Positions 37,243 through 47,841 of a stretch of 64,000 nucleotides of DNA are shown here, piece by piece. Source of the stretch: Chrysomallon squamiferum (lineage: Eukaryota; Mollusca; Gastropoda; Neomphalida; Peltospiridae). A model generated the notes under the pieces. That model did not search any database. It was not told the DNA's origin and saw only the letters and a list, made by a program, of their open reading frames with translations. The stretch spans positions 28,625,972 to 28,689,971 of the forward strand of contig CM022672.1 in assembly GCA_012295275.1 (NCBI GenBank), given 5' to 3'. Position 1 is the first letter of the stretch. Each line of letters begins with the position of its first letter. The position numbers were made by a program, and so were the translations under genes.

Positions 37243-38476
37243 GTATGTGTTTTGTAATTACAAGTTCATATGTGAGGCTTTTAAAAAAAGGACATCGTAG
37301 TAATTACTAAAACAAAACAAATTTAAAATTTAAATTTAAATTAATTTCCTTTTATTAGTATCCATACCATATAAAAATTAAAAACGGATTAATCATTTTT
37401 GATATGGTTTAAAATGGAGAAAAGTGTTTACATAAACATGTAAAATTGCTAGTAGCCACTTAAAAATAATTGTCCTCTTTTTTTAAGAGCCTTATGTTTG
37501 TATTTTTAAAAAAATGAACTGTTTTGTAGTTAAATGTTTCCTTGATCAGACCATGCATTTCAGTCAGTTTTAGTGACAATAGCCAGGTAATGCCAAGCTT
37601 CCCAATTGTTTGTGACCAATCTTTAATGCTGGTATTATTACACCACATTACAAAAATAATTATTTCAGATCACTTTTCTTCATGTAAATAATCAATTATT
37701 GTACATTGCTTTTGGCCAGAACATTTTCAAAACTTGTGCATTGCATTGAAAAAAAAAGAAGAGAGAGGTCACTACTAGTTGTATGATATCTGCAGACAAA
37801 CAATTTTGACAAAAAAGTTACTTTTAATATTTACTTTATAACAAAATTTGCTATCAGTAATACATGTCTATATACTTACATTTATTTTGAAATAATTTAA
37901 ATTAGATATCTGGGTTGATAAAATGCTGAAAAGATACGAATAACAGTAAGAGATAGAACCAGTATATTATATATTTTCTGAAAGGTGTAAAATTTTATTA
38001 TAATTTAACTTATTTAATTGGAAGCATCAAATATCAGGAATAGAAATATCATGAATTATTACTTGATGTTATCAATTTATTAAATGTTTACTGATGCATA
38101 TATGGATATACCTTTTTTTTTTTAATGACTACTTCACATGTGACATAATGATTAATTTGATATTAAAATTGCTCAGGAAATATTATCGATTATGGAACAA
38201 TAAAAATAACTGCTGATAAAAACCTATCAAAAATGAAATATATGTTGCTTACCTTATTATCAACATTCAGCTCTAGTTGTGGAGAAGTTCTTACAAAAAC
38301 ATGAGTTGACATCTAAATCCTGTTCGTTTCAGGGCAGATAGTAGCCCAAATATCTTTTGGTGGAGAACAGCTTAGATGGACATTTGAGTGGATATTGCTG
38401 GTTGTCTACCTGTATAATTGTTTTGGATGATCTTTGCCAACAGTACAATTGGCAACAATTTTAGTTTGCTTTTCAG
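37243..38476 (+). other. Intron before the first candidate 3' cassette
   Basis: AT-rich. The last part (about 38318-38461) is the left arm of an inverted repeat described separately. No gene was recognised. Confidence 0.7.
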
Positions 38477-39245
38477 TCATTTTTGAGTTCAAGTAAAATG
38501 TACCGTGCAAATCATATAAATGCTCACTACAAGAAGACACCTGAGACCCCTATCATAAAATCACCAACTGGGAAATCTTCGGACATGTTTGAATCCACAT
38601 CAGTTGTGATGTATAATGGTCAGCTGATAACGTGTCATCAGTGTGCCAGTACAAGGGATAGTTTCAATACATAGTACAGGAACAATGGTTATTGGACAGT
38701 ACAGGATATCAGATACACATAAATTAATGGTATATTAACAGTTTGATTTCATTGCCTAAATTGCATGGAACAAATTAATTCATCTGCTGATTTTTTTCAA
38801 ATAATTTTGCTTTGATCAAACAATTGCATATGCCTATCCTGTCTTTCTTTGTAATCATGAAGAGAAGTAGTACAGGCTGCTAAATTGTGTGCCCAGTACA
38901 TGAAGGTTGAAACTTAAAAGAACAAGAAAACTGAGATACGTGTGCATACGTATACATAGTATATATTTTCAGATATTTCTTTAGTGTTTAACTGCATGTG
39001 AAAGTACTTTCTGTGGTTTTAGCAAACTTGAAAATTACTGTCCTAAAGGAATGTAAAGCCAAAATTACTGTTAAATAATTTTAACAGGTAGGTTTATTGC
39101 CAACTGTGCAGTTGGCAAAGATTAGCCTAAAACAATAGACCTATCTCTGACCGACAATCTGCATTATCCATCCAAATGTCCTTCTGAGCTGTTTTCCACC
39201 AGAGAGGATACTCAGTTTAGACAGATAGCAGGCAATTAAACAGTT
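38318..39245. repeat. Foldback inverted repeat surrounding a candidate exon
   Basis: The left arm (about 38318-38461) matches the reverse complement of the right arm (about 39086-39245). Shared blocks include GGTGGARAACAGCT, GGACATTTG and GATCTTTGCCAAC (allowing mismatches). A near-perfect palindrome, TTGCCAACTG-TG-CAGTTGGCAA, lies at 39097-39118. Its diverged counterpart is near 38436-38456. This may be an old non-autonomous DNA transposon. Confidence 0.6.
38477..38674 (+). CDS. Candidate alternative 3' exon 1 (KTP-rich, CHQC end)
   Basis: A TTTTCAG acceptor is followed in phase 0 by 65 codons and TAG. The product has a basic, Pro/Thr-rich stretch (YKKTPETPIIKSPTGKSS) and ends GQLITCHQCASTRDSFNT. 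The Cys-x2-Cys is not enough to name a zinc finger. It fits the phase rule of the other cassettes but lies inside an inverted repeat and has no recognised domain. It could be a real terminal exon, an exonised transposon, or chance. Confidence 0.45.
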   Translation, partial: SFLSSSKMYRANHINAHYKKTPETPIIKSPTGKSSDMFESTSVVMYNGQLITCHQCASTRDSFNT

Positions 39246-39741
39246 CCAGGTTACAAGGTAATGTTTGTATATTGTTTGAGCCAGTTAAAGTCCTTTCATT
39301 TTTATTTTATTTTATTTTATTTTTTTTGCTACCAGTGGAAAATTCCTGTCTGTAAATCCAAGTAGCAAGTTTTGAGATAAAACATTTGTTTCATATGAAA
39401 GCAAAACTCAACAATTAATATTTGTTTAAATTTGCTGGCAATGTAGCTCACTTTTATTTATACCATTATGAAGATTTGATACAGATACTACAGATTTAAA
39501 CACACACAGTGAGGTAGTAAATCTGAGCTAATAAAGTTAGATAAAATTGGTAAAGAACTACAAAAACAGGATAGCAAGAAAAACAAAAACAAAGTTAATT
39601 ATTGGTTCTTTCATTCTTATAATAGAATTATTATACACATAATCATTTCTTTTGACTAGATGCTTTGAAGTTGCTATAATTTTGTGACTTACAAGTTGCT
39701 TAATGTGAAATTTCACCAGCATTGACAATAGAAATGATTAT

Positions 39742-40104
39742 GGGTCATTCCATGTCAAATCACCCCAAATAAAAATAAATTTAAACCCGACCGTCTCAGA
39801 TTTTTATAAAACTTGGTATACTTGTTGACTGGGATCCAGTCGGACCAGTGGTGTGGGAGATATGGCCCACCAAATTTTGATATTTTTGATAAAAATGGGT
39901 GTGACCACCAACCTTTGAACCCTCATATCTCAGGAACTACTGGGCCAATCTTCATAAAATTGGTACTGTTGAAAAGGCAATATGACAAGGATTGCAAATC
40001 TGCCATTTGGTGCTGTGGGATCCCAGTCAACAAGTATACCAAGTTTGATAAAAATCTGAGATGGTCAGGTTTAACCCATTGGGTGATTTGACATGGAATG
40101 ACCC
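39742..40104. mobile_element. Palindromic MITE (long terminal inverted repeats)
   Basis: It begins GGGTCATTCCATGTCAAATC and ends with the exact reverse complement of that sequence, over 24 bases. The similarity continues inward: TCAGATTTTTATAAAACTTG and GTATACTTGTTGACTGGGAT near 39796-39836 pair with 40013-40066. The whole element can therefore fold back. Open frames across it are artefacts of the repeat. A lone end of the same family lies at 44755-44779. Confidence 0.85.
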
Positions 40105-40489
40105 GTATCCAAAATGAAATACCAACAGAAATTATTTGCAAAGACACCAATAATTTAATTGCTGATTTATTGTCTGTTGTTGTTTATTTATTTTTTAGCT
40201 ATATAAAGCTGAAACCATGCATTTCTGTGTTTTCATTATTTGGCTCAAAAAATGTAAACCCTCCCCCCAACAAGATTCATACATGAAATTTTCAGTGAAA
40301 ACTAGATTAATTTCAGTTTGTTGAAGATATGTTTTATTCTGCTGAATAAGGATTGTAGAATAAAAAAAGTTACATTTTTATTATTAATATTTAATTGATT
40401 ACCTAAAGTTTATATAATTCTTAGCAGTATTCCAAAAGGATACCCAATCATTATCTGCAGGTAGTCCAATTCACTGAAAAATAAGTTTC

Positions 40490-41580
40490 TTTCACTTTCT
40501 GCTGCTGAAATGGATTATAATATCAACATTTGTCTTTTCTTTTATTTAGGAACAAAAATATGCATTATACTTCTTGCTTCAGTTTTAGTGTTAAGGGGAT
40601 ATGTTTGTCAAAATCTTTATTTCTTATGTTACAGAATTGAAATTTGGAGATAATCCCCTTTTGTTAATGAGTACTATTTTATTTTTTATGACAAATGGAT
40701 ACTTTCTTTTTAGATTTAAAAAAACAACATTATTGTACCCCATTTCATGAACCTGTCCAGTCCAAGCAGATATATATATCATATCATTCAAACTGCTGGT
40801 GTTCATCATACACTTGTATTTCTACAAAATAACCGAAATTGGTCTTTGTTTACATACTTCAAAAGAAATTAATTAAAAAAAAAAAAAGATTTTCATTAAT
40901 TTTTGGAAACAATAGAAAGTTGTGTAAAGTTTATATGAAAAGGAAAGTTAATTTTTCAAAAATTTTCTTTCCGTCATTTTGTAGTGTTTGTTTTTAAATA
41001 TATATATTCCAAATTTGGAAACTCTAGCACAAATAGTTAGGAAGGTAGAAAAAAGGATAGATGATAACAAAGACAAATCAAGTTTTATAAACCATATTTC
41101 CATTTGTTATGCTATAGGGGTGATGTTACGCATCATTATTATGTAATTTACACCTGCTTTTGCAAAACACCTGAAACATTTTCTGAAAAAGTAAATTTTT
41201 TCCATTTAAACAATCTAAGTTACAAAAAGAAAGTCAAGAAATATATTTGGATATATTAACTGCACAATAAAACATAGATGTGTCTGGAATGTGATTCTGA
41301 AGTTGACAACAATTACTTAGCTAATGGGAGAAGAATTGTTTGAACTAGTATTAATTTTCTCCACAGAATAGTAGTAATAATAAAATGGACAATAACAAGT
41401 ACATCTGACTGTTCACATTCCACTTATTTTCAGCTATTAGTAAGCACTTTGAAATTAATTCTTCACAACAGATTCTTGAATGCATACCTGAAAAGTTCAA
41501 AATCAAAATACAACTAACAAATTACAAATGATAGTATATGTGTCTGATTTACTGTTAGATAATAACATTTCTGGATTGAA
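40490..41580 (+). repeat. Dispersed repeat, copy 2 (relative at about 12000-12450)
   Basis: It carries the same ordered motifs as the copy in the long GPSM2 intron: GCTGAAATGGATTATAA, AAAAAGAAAGTCAAG, ACTAACAAATTACAAATG and ACTGTTAGATAATAACATTT. It contains more sequence between them. Element class is unknown. Confidence 0.55.
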
Positions 41581-43029
41581 ACTGTGCTTTAGTTCAACTG
41601 TCTGTTATTGTCTTTACTCACTAAAACTGTGAAGCAGATCCATATGATAGTTTTTACTATGTAGTGAGTTTTTGGTTATATCTACACAAGACATTTTTGG
41701 ACCTGTCTCATATTTGGAGATTGTATCATCAAGCAGATTATAGTGATCATTGGCAGAAATATTACAGGTCCTCCTTTTTTAATATTGCATCCTCAGCCTT
41801 CATGCAGTAGCAGTAAAAGACATCTCAGGATACAGTCACAGTCATTTGTTAATTAATCAAGTTAAAGTTCATTATGAATGGCTAAAAATTACTCGTGTCA
41901 TATTACTAAAAAGTAATTTTTTTTTGTTCTGTTCTGTTTAAAACAAATTTAAAAAATTGAAAAGTTTTAAATTTGGTTTTATATGGTTTTGGAAAGTGTT
42001 AAAATTTATTCTGTCAAAAAAATGTCCATTTTTATTTGTTATTTTTTATTATTATTAAAAAACAAATTAAAGTATTAAGATAATATAACTTTTATCAAGC
42101 TAGACCATCCCTTAAGACATTCATCAATAGGTAACTAATACCTATATTAACACTAAGTAACTTTGAGGGAAATATGACAGAAACAGTATGGTTACTTATA
42201 TTAGTAATGATATCATAACTTGAAAAGATTTATCATACTGCAGTATATTTGATATCATTCTTAAAAAAACAGATACAAAAACAGGTAATTACAGGTGAGA
42301 AAAGGAAAAGATATTCAGTCAGATAATGATTTGAATGAGAAAAAAACTTTAGCATTAGTACAAATACAGATGTATTTACAGGTAATAAATCCTTAACAAG
42401 ATTGAACAGCTTTTGTGTGTGTGTCCATATTACTGTTACTGACTTTATATATATTGAATATTTAGTGTTTGTTTTTCCTTGTTAACCAATGTATCGAGAA
42501 AAAGTTATCAAACATAGTTACATCTATATGTCATGAAGTGAACAGGTTAGTCAATACACAGGTAAATACCTAGTTCACTTCCATTTGTATACTTTGGTAT
42601 AGTCTTTGTCACAAGTCACTGTTGTCTTTATTCTTTTGATTGGTGCTTCACGATGATTGTGTCGTAGTCCTTGTGTTTTTTCAGACATGTGACATACAAT
42701 CGATTGTTGGCAAAGGATTATTTCCATCAAGACAAATCATGTTCAGCTTGTCTTATTGAATGCTTTTGTGTGTGATGGGTTGCCATTATTTGCTATGGTG
42801 ACTTCCTTTTAAAACAATAACAAGTACCATTATCATTTGTCTAACCTGCAGTTTACATTCTTCCAGTTGACTCCATTAATGAATTCTGCTGCCAAGTTAC
42901 TTTAATTTTGTCAAGACTGGTGTGCTTTATAGTGATTTCAAATTTATGTGTTTTTTATTTTGATTTGGCAAGATTATTGGAACAGTGCAATTGTGATTAC
43001 ACTTTATTGTATTAAGCCAGTCGTGGGAA

Positions 43030-43175
43030 AGTGGCAGTCTCCTAGAGGCAGTGCAGGAAGGATGAGATAGTCTTGTATCATGCTTGTTCATTTATCCTGA
43101 AGAAGATCATCCACCACAGTGTGAATATTGCCATATTATCTTCAGCAGTTTAAGAAAAATATATTTAGTCAAATA
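43030..43175 (+). pseudogene. Possible relic C2H2 zinc-finger cassette
   Basis: One frame reads HPPQCEYCHIIFSSLRKIYL and then VK-stop, the first half of a C2H2 finger. The preceding stretch reads RQCRKDEIVLYHAC in another frame, similar to the second half of a finger. Stops and a frameshift separate them. It lies just upstream of the intact zinc-finger cassette, which suggests a dead duplicate. The evidence is short. Confidence 0.4.
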
Positions 43176-43805
43176 AAGTTGATGAAATCATTATGATTCC
43201 ATCCTGAACATATTTTAAAAAATTTGATGGTGACAAAATTTACTATAAATTTTAATTTAATTAAAGTGTGTTACTTTTATTTTGATACAGCTGTTTTGTT
43301 GTGTGCTTTAATTAATTCATGAATTTTTCTAAATAAAATCATTACCATTTTTTTAATATTTTTTTTTTTTTATCTACCTTTGGTTTGACACCCAGTAGCC
43401 AATTTTGAGTTAGGTAATTTAATTATTAATTTAAAAAAAAAAAAAATTCAAAGGCTGCAGTGAAGTTTTTACTTTATATATGATGCATTAATATTTTTAA
43501 TTTTTAATAGATGTATAAACAAACATTGATAAGTTACAGTATGTACTTAAATATTTACTTTTTATCATTTTTTTTTATTTGATGCATAACCCATCAGATT
43601 TATTATAAATAGTGCCTCATAGATCATACCTGGAAGTTTTTAAAAGTTTCTTATTTGTAATTTAACCCTTTAAAGGAAAGGATGTTAGCCATTTAGTTTT
43701 GGATTTGTTATTTGAAATTAAAGCCATCGTTTTAAAACAGGTAATGGAAATCAAAGATTAGTGTTACAAGCTTAAATTCTAAGCTTTCCTGTTTAATCTT
43801 TGTAG

Positions 43806-44168
43806 ATGGATCAGTCACACACTGGAATTCAAAATGAATCACTGATATCCAAAGATGTCATCAAATGGTCTTTAGAGACTTTAAAGCCTGTGCAGAAGGA
43901 GCTGTTTTTATGTGATTCTTGTGGTCGGTCATTTATTAACAAGAGTGGCTTGAACAGTCACTGGCACTCAACACATGCAAACAAAGAGCGATATACTTGC
44001 CACATATGTTTATCAACATTCATTCAATATGCAAGTTACCAAGATCATTTTAATCTCCACAAGAATATTCGACCCTATAAATGTTCAAAATGTGGTAAAG
44101 CTTTTTTCAACAAGGGACCTTTGACAGCTCATGTAAAAACCTGTGGTACAGCAATCAGTAGACCATAA
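43806..44168 (+). CDS. Alternative 3' exon: three C2H2-type zinc fingers
   Basis: A TTTGTAG acceptor is followed in phase 0 by 120 codons and TAA. Finger 1 (LCDSCGRSF onward) is C-x2-C-x12-H-x4-H. Finger 2 (CHICLSTF onward) is C-x2-C-x12-H-x3-H. Finger 3 (CSKCGKAFFNKGPLTAHVKTC) is C-x2-C-x12-H-x3-C. The exon starts MDQSHTGIQNE, but the ATG is read as an internal Met if spliced. The isoform would be 524 residues with a C-terminal sequence-specific DNA-binding region. A stand-alone zinc-finger gene is possible, but the acceptor, phase and strand match the shared exons. Confidence 0.82.
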   Translation: MDQSHTGIQNESLISKDVIKWSLETLKPVQKELFLCDSCGRSFINKSGLNSHWHSTHANKERYTCHICLSTFIQYASYQDHFNLHKNIRPYKCSKCGKAFFNKGPLTAHVKTCGTAISRP

Positions 44169-45986
44169 TTAAATTTTTATCCTGTAGTGTGCATTTTACT
44201 GAAATTTGTTAATTTCGGAGAGAGGATATACAATTATTTTTGCAGTTGAGATATAAATATGATTTTCATTTTCCCTAGCTGCTTATATTATTTGTGAACT
44301 TCTGATAGCAAACAATTTTTACAAAAGTTTCATATTGCCTAATCAGATGCAAAATTAGCAATAACTTTTTATGCAAGTAGATTTTGGAATCTATTTTATA
44401 TTTATGCATGTTTTGCAGAAACACTCTGCTTCAAATTACATTATTTAAATGCAGATACTTTAATGCCTGAGGTTTTTTGGGGGGTGGGGATCAAATGTTT
44501 ATAATATAATTTCCAGGAAGTCATTTGAAATGAAATGAAAATTATTATAGTTTGGAGTTTTATAAATTTGTGCTGTTTACATACACAAAATATTATTTTT
44601 GGAATTTTTAATTTTTAAACATTCTTTATATATATATTGAACTTTTGTGATATTTATTTTTCAGTAAAATAACTTTTTTTCTATTTTTGACAACTGTGAT
44701 CGAAACTTTTGGTAATTTTTAATGATTTGCTTTGATATGAACAGTTATGCATTAGGGTCATTCCATGTCAAATCACCCAGTAAAATAGATAAAGTTGTAA
44801 TTATACAAATTCAGATTTTGATAATATCTACCACCAGACCATTCTTAAAAATTTAGATGTTGCTGGAAAGAAAATTCCATAAGATATTTGTGATTTTGTT
44901 GGCCCATAGAAGGAAAAATGTGACTTCAAAATTTTGATAAAATTGAAATCAATCAGGATACAACCTTTGAATGAATTGACAAAGAAATACCCATTCATGT
45001 TATATGTGGGTAAATTATAAACCATGTTTTATTCATATATTTCAAAATAATCAAACCAGTAATAAAGACAAATCACATTTGACAACACTGACAGATGTTT
45101 TTTAATATGTGGCAAAACAATTGTTATGATTTCTGGTCCACATGGTAAATTCCCATCATTTTCTGCAATTATGAAAAACACTGGATTTACCTGTTTATAT
45201 GTATATGTTACTGTTGAATCCAATAAAAATGTTAAATTTAATTTAAAAAAAAAAAAATAATAATAAAGAACATGAACCAAAAATATAAATATCTTTTCAC
45301 ATTTCAGTGAAGACTACTGGATTCTTTTTAATGAAAACATGTAAACATTTCAAATAAATTAATAAAAATGCATTTTATCATATTTATTTTTTAAAATTTG
45401 TCTTTGTTAATTTAATGAAAATGATATTAAGCTGATGCAAATTCCTTAAATTCTGTCATTCCCTGAGGTGTTTCAGGAGATCTATATCTGTATTAATATT
45501 TCTGGTGTCAATCCTTCTATATTTTACAAGTACTAATATATATTATTTTTATTAATTTCTGTGTGTTCATTTCATATATTAGTTGGTTTAAATAATTTAA
45601 ATACTTGATGTTAATTTGTTGATTGAAAGACATTGTTTACTTTAAACACACACACACAGGTACAGAGAGAGAGAAGAAAAACACAAGTTTTATCGGGAAA
45701 ATACTGGCAGTTTTAATTTGGATAAAAAGATCTGAAATTGAATAATTTTTTATACTTGTTTTTATTTATTTTATTTTTCTTGTATTTTTATTTATTTTAT
45801 TTTATTTTTTATTTTTTATTTTTTTGTTGAATTGTGATAAACAAATACTTTTCATTTAAAAACAAATTATTGTCATCTTATTTTGTTATTCTTTTACTAT
45901 TATTATTAATTTTTTTTTATTTTTTTTAAATAAATAAAGCTTCATTAAAAACAAATAAAATTTAACCTTTGATTGGTCCATTTCAG
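44169..45986 (+). other. Inter-cassette DNA
   Basis: AT-rich. It holds a single MITE end (44755-44779), a short CA tract near 45643-45658 and TTTTA-rich repeats near 45758-45830. No other gene was recognised. Confidence 0.65.
44755..44779. mobile_element. Solo end of the GGGTCATTCC MITE family
   Basis: GGGTCATTCCATGTCAAATC, then ACCCA, is the same as the left end of the complete element at 39742-40104. No matching right end was found nearby, so the far boundary is unknown. Confidence 0.6.
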
Positions 45987-46729
45987 ATGGGCACCAATCA
46001 GACCATGAAGCAGGCACCTATGTTATCTGCTTTAAGTGAGGACAGTGAGGCAGCCAGGCCAACAAGTAATATTTGTTACCTTTGTAAGAAATCATTTTCT
46101 ACGCAGTTAGAACTAGAGAAACATTCTACTTGAAATCACAGCTTACGCTGCCCCCATTGTCCTTTAATTTTTATATGAACATTAGATTTAGAAAATCATC
46201 TTGCTCAGGAGCCTCAGCACAACTGTCATGTTGACAAAAAAATGTGGATTTGATTTTGTTAGTGATACAGATAAGAGAAAATGAAGTGAAGGTCCACAAC
46301 ATTTATAGCGTCATCTTGCCTAAAACAAAGAACAGGGGCCATGTACTAGAGAATATTAATAATGAAGATTTGTTAACTTGTTGTGATTGTAACATGATTT
46401 TCTTTTCTCAGAATGGTCTTTTACTTCATGAACAAAAGTGTAGAAGTGCTTCTAATTACTTTATTTGTCCTACTTATGGTTTCTGCTGTGGTGACAAAAA
46501 GACATTATCTGATCATATTAAAATTATTCACAAGAAAGTGGTGTACCTGTGTAATATATGTGGTGCAAAGTACAGCTGGAGCACTGGTCTTGCAAAACAC
46601 AAAAAAACATCATTTCAAAACATAGTATTAAGAATTTTGGCCTTTATTGATCTTTATAGCCCAAACAAAATACCACATTTATTACTGAGACAACCTACTT
46701 TATTAACATTTAAAGTTCTTAGTATATAA
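45987..46729 (+). pseudogene. Decayed C2H2 zinc-finger cassette
   Basis: A good acceptor (CCATTTCAG) opens a phase 0 frame starting MGTNQTMKQAPM, with a finger (CYLCKKSFSTQLELEKH) broken by TGA at 46131. A second finger start (CPHCPLIF) is broken by TGA at 46176, and the frame closes at 46251. The homologous frame then shifts (46244-46729) with three more finger-like units. One is CCDCNMIFFSQNGLLLHEQKC. The next has CPTY where the second Cys should be. The last, CNICGAKYSWSTGLAKH, lacks its second His. The exon therefore probably once coded about five fingers. It now has stops, a frameshift and lost ligands while keeping its acceptor. Confidence 0.75.
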
Positions 46730-47245
46730 CGAATTATGAAAAACATTGTTATTCTTTTCATTTTGTTTTCTTCATTGCATTTGTGTTTTTGGTTTTTCAT
46801 TTTTATAGACATTACATGTTTTTGTAATAAGAAACAAAAGTATTCTATTATGTCAACAATGTTAACCAGGAATTATATTTCTGAAACTGCTAAATTATCC
46901 GTAAAAAGTATTTTTATTATAATTTTTTTTATATAACCCTTCAGTCATGAATAATTTCAGATATTAAATAAATAGGTTATGTTGCTAATGTTATATTTAT
47001 TAAAACAGAAACTAAGTTTAACAATTGTTGTTTATCATTTTATTGTGTTAACAGTTTTCAGGATGTGTTAAAAACTAATGTGTATAAACTTTAAAATGTA
47101 TTTAAAATGTTGTTAAATAGCAGTAATATTAAAAATCATTTGCACATGAATCAGCACCAGTCGGTGTTTAGTTTATTCCTAAATGACTAGATTAATTTAT
47201 TAATCTGGCCAAACCCTGAACCAATTTTGTTAATTTGTGTTCTAG

Positions 47246-47557
47246 ATGGAGATGAGCCGCAATGATCAGGATAGATGGGGACTGAAGATGAAAACAAGAA
47301 TTGGTACAGGAAAACATAATGTATATTTCACAAGGCCAATTTTGCAATCAAAGACACCATGTGTGTGTAAAATATGTGGCAAGCGGTTTTCATTTGTGAG
47401 ATACCTGAAGGATCATTTAAAAATGCGTCATGCCTCAGATGATACACTTCCATACGCTTGTCAATGTGGGAGACAGTTTAGATACAGAGCTGCATTAGCC
47501 AAACATCGTACTAAGGAATGTCCAGTTAATACACTAAATTCTTTTAAGATAAGATGA
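47246..47557 (+). CDS. Alternative 3' exon: two zinc fingers, the second C-x1-C
   Basis: A GTTCTAG acceptor is followed in phase 0 by 103 codons and TGA. After a basic lead (MKTRIGTGKHN), finger 1 (CKICGKRFSFVRYLKDH onward) is C-x2-C-x12-H-x4-H. Finger 2 (ACQCGRQFRYRAALAKHRTKEC) is C-x1-C-x12-H-x4-C, with one residue fewer between the cysteines than usual. A two-finger end with an atypical second finger is also the common layout in lola isoforms. The predicted isoform has 507 residues. Confidence 0.82.
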   Translation: MEMSRNDQDRWGLKMKTRIGTGKHNVYFTRPILQSKTPCVCKICGKRFSFVRYLKDHLKMRHASDDTLPYACQCGRQFRYRAALAKHRTKECPVNTLNSFKIR

Positions 47558-47682
47558 AGAAAAAAAACAACTCAGTAACAAGTATAATATATAAACATTT
47601 TGTTAGAAAAGTGGCCAGTCCTATTAAACAACACTTGCTGATACTGCTGGACATGCTCAACAGTTTTTATCTTTGATTTCAG

Positions 47683-47841
47683 CTTTGGCCAAGGCAAAGA
47701 TACAAACAGTACACAGAGGATGATATCAGAAAGGCCATTCAGCTGGTTCAACAGAAAAAGTTGAGTGTTTTGAAAGCTAGCATTATCTGCAGAGTTCCAC
47801 GTGAGACGCTGAGAATTAGACTTAAATCATTGCAACAGTGA
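47683..47841 (+). CDS. Alternative 3' exon: pipsqueak-type helix-turn-helix (copy 1)
   Basis: A TTGATTTCAG acceptor is followed in phase 0 by 52 codons and TGA. The product starts LWPRQRYKQYTEDDIRKAIQ, then LVQQKKLSVLKAS and VPRETLRIRLK. This matches the HTH_psq fold: helix 1 DIRKAIQLV, helix 2 SVLKASIIC and recognition helix RETLRIRL. There is no usable start Met, so it is only meaningful as a spliced 3' exon. An AATAAA at 47903-47908 could end the transcript. The predicted isoform has 456 residues. Confidence 0.85.
   Translation, partial: LWPRQRYKQYTEDDIRKAIQLVQQKKLSVLKASIICRVPRETLRIRLKSLQQ

Larger units (their letters stand above)
38675..43805 (+). other. Intron or inter-cassette DNA with repeats
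   Basis: It holds the right foldback arm (to about 39245), a TTTTA repeat near 39299-39322, a MITE (39742-40104), the second copy of a dispersed repeat (about 40490-41580) and a possible relic zinc-finger exon (about 43030-43175). No intact coding exon was recognised. Confidence 0.65.

Noticed and set aside
38477-38674. CDCA7-type zinc finger, from TCHQC near the end
   Set aside because: Only the CHQC string matches; the rest of the cysteine-rich region is absent and a stop follows within nine codons.
39813-40150. Open frames on both strands across the MITE
   Set aside because: Both arise from the palindromic repeat; the two strands give the same peptide pieces.
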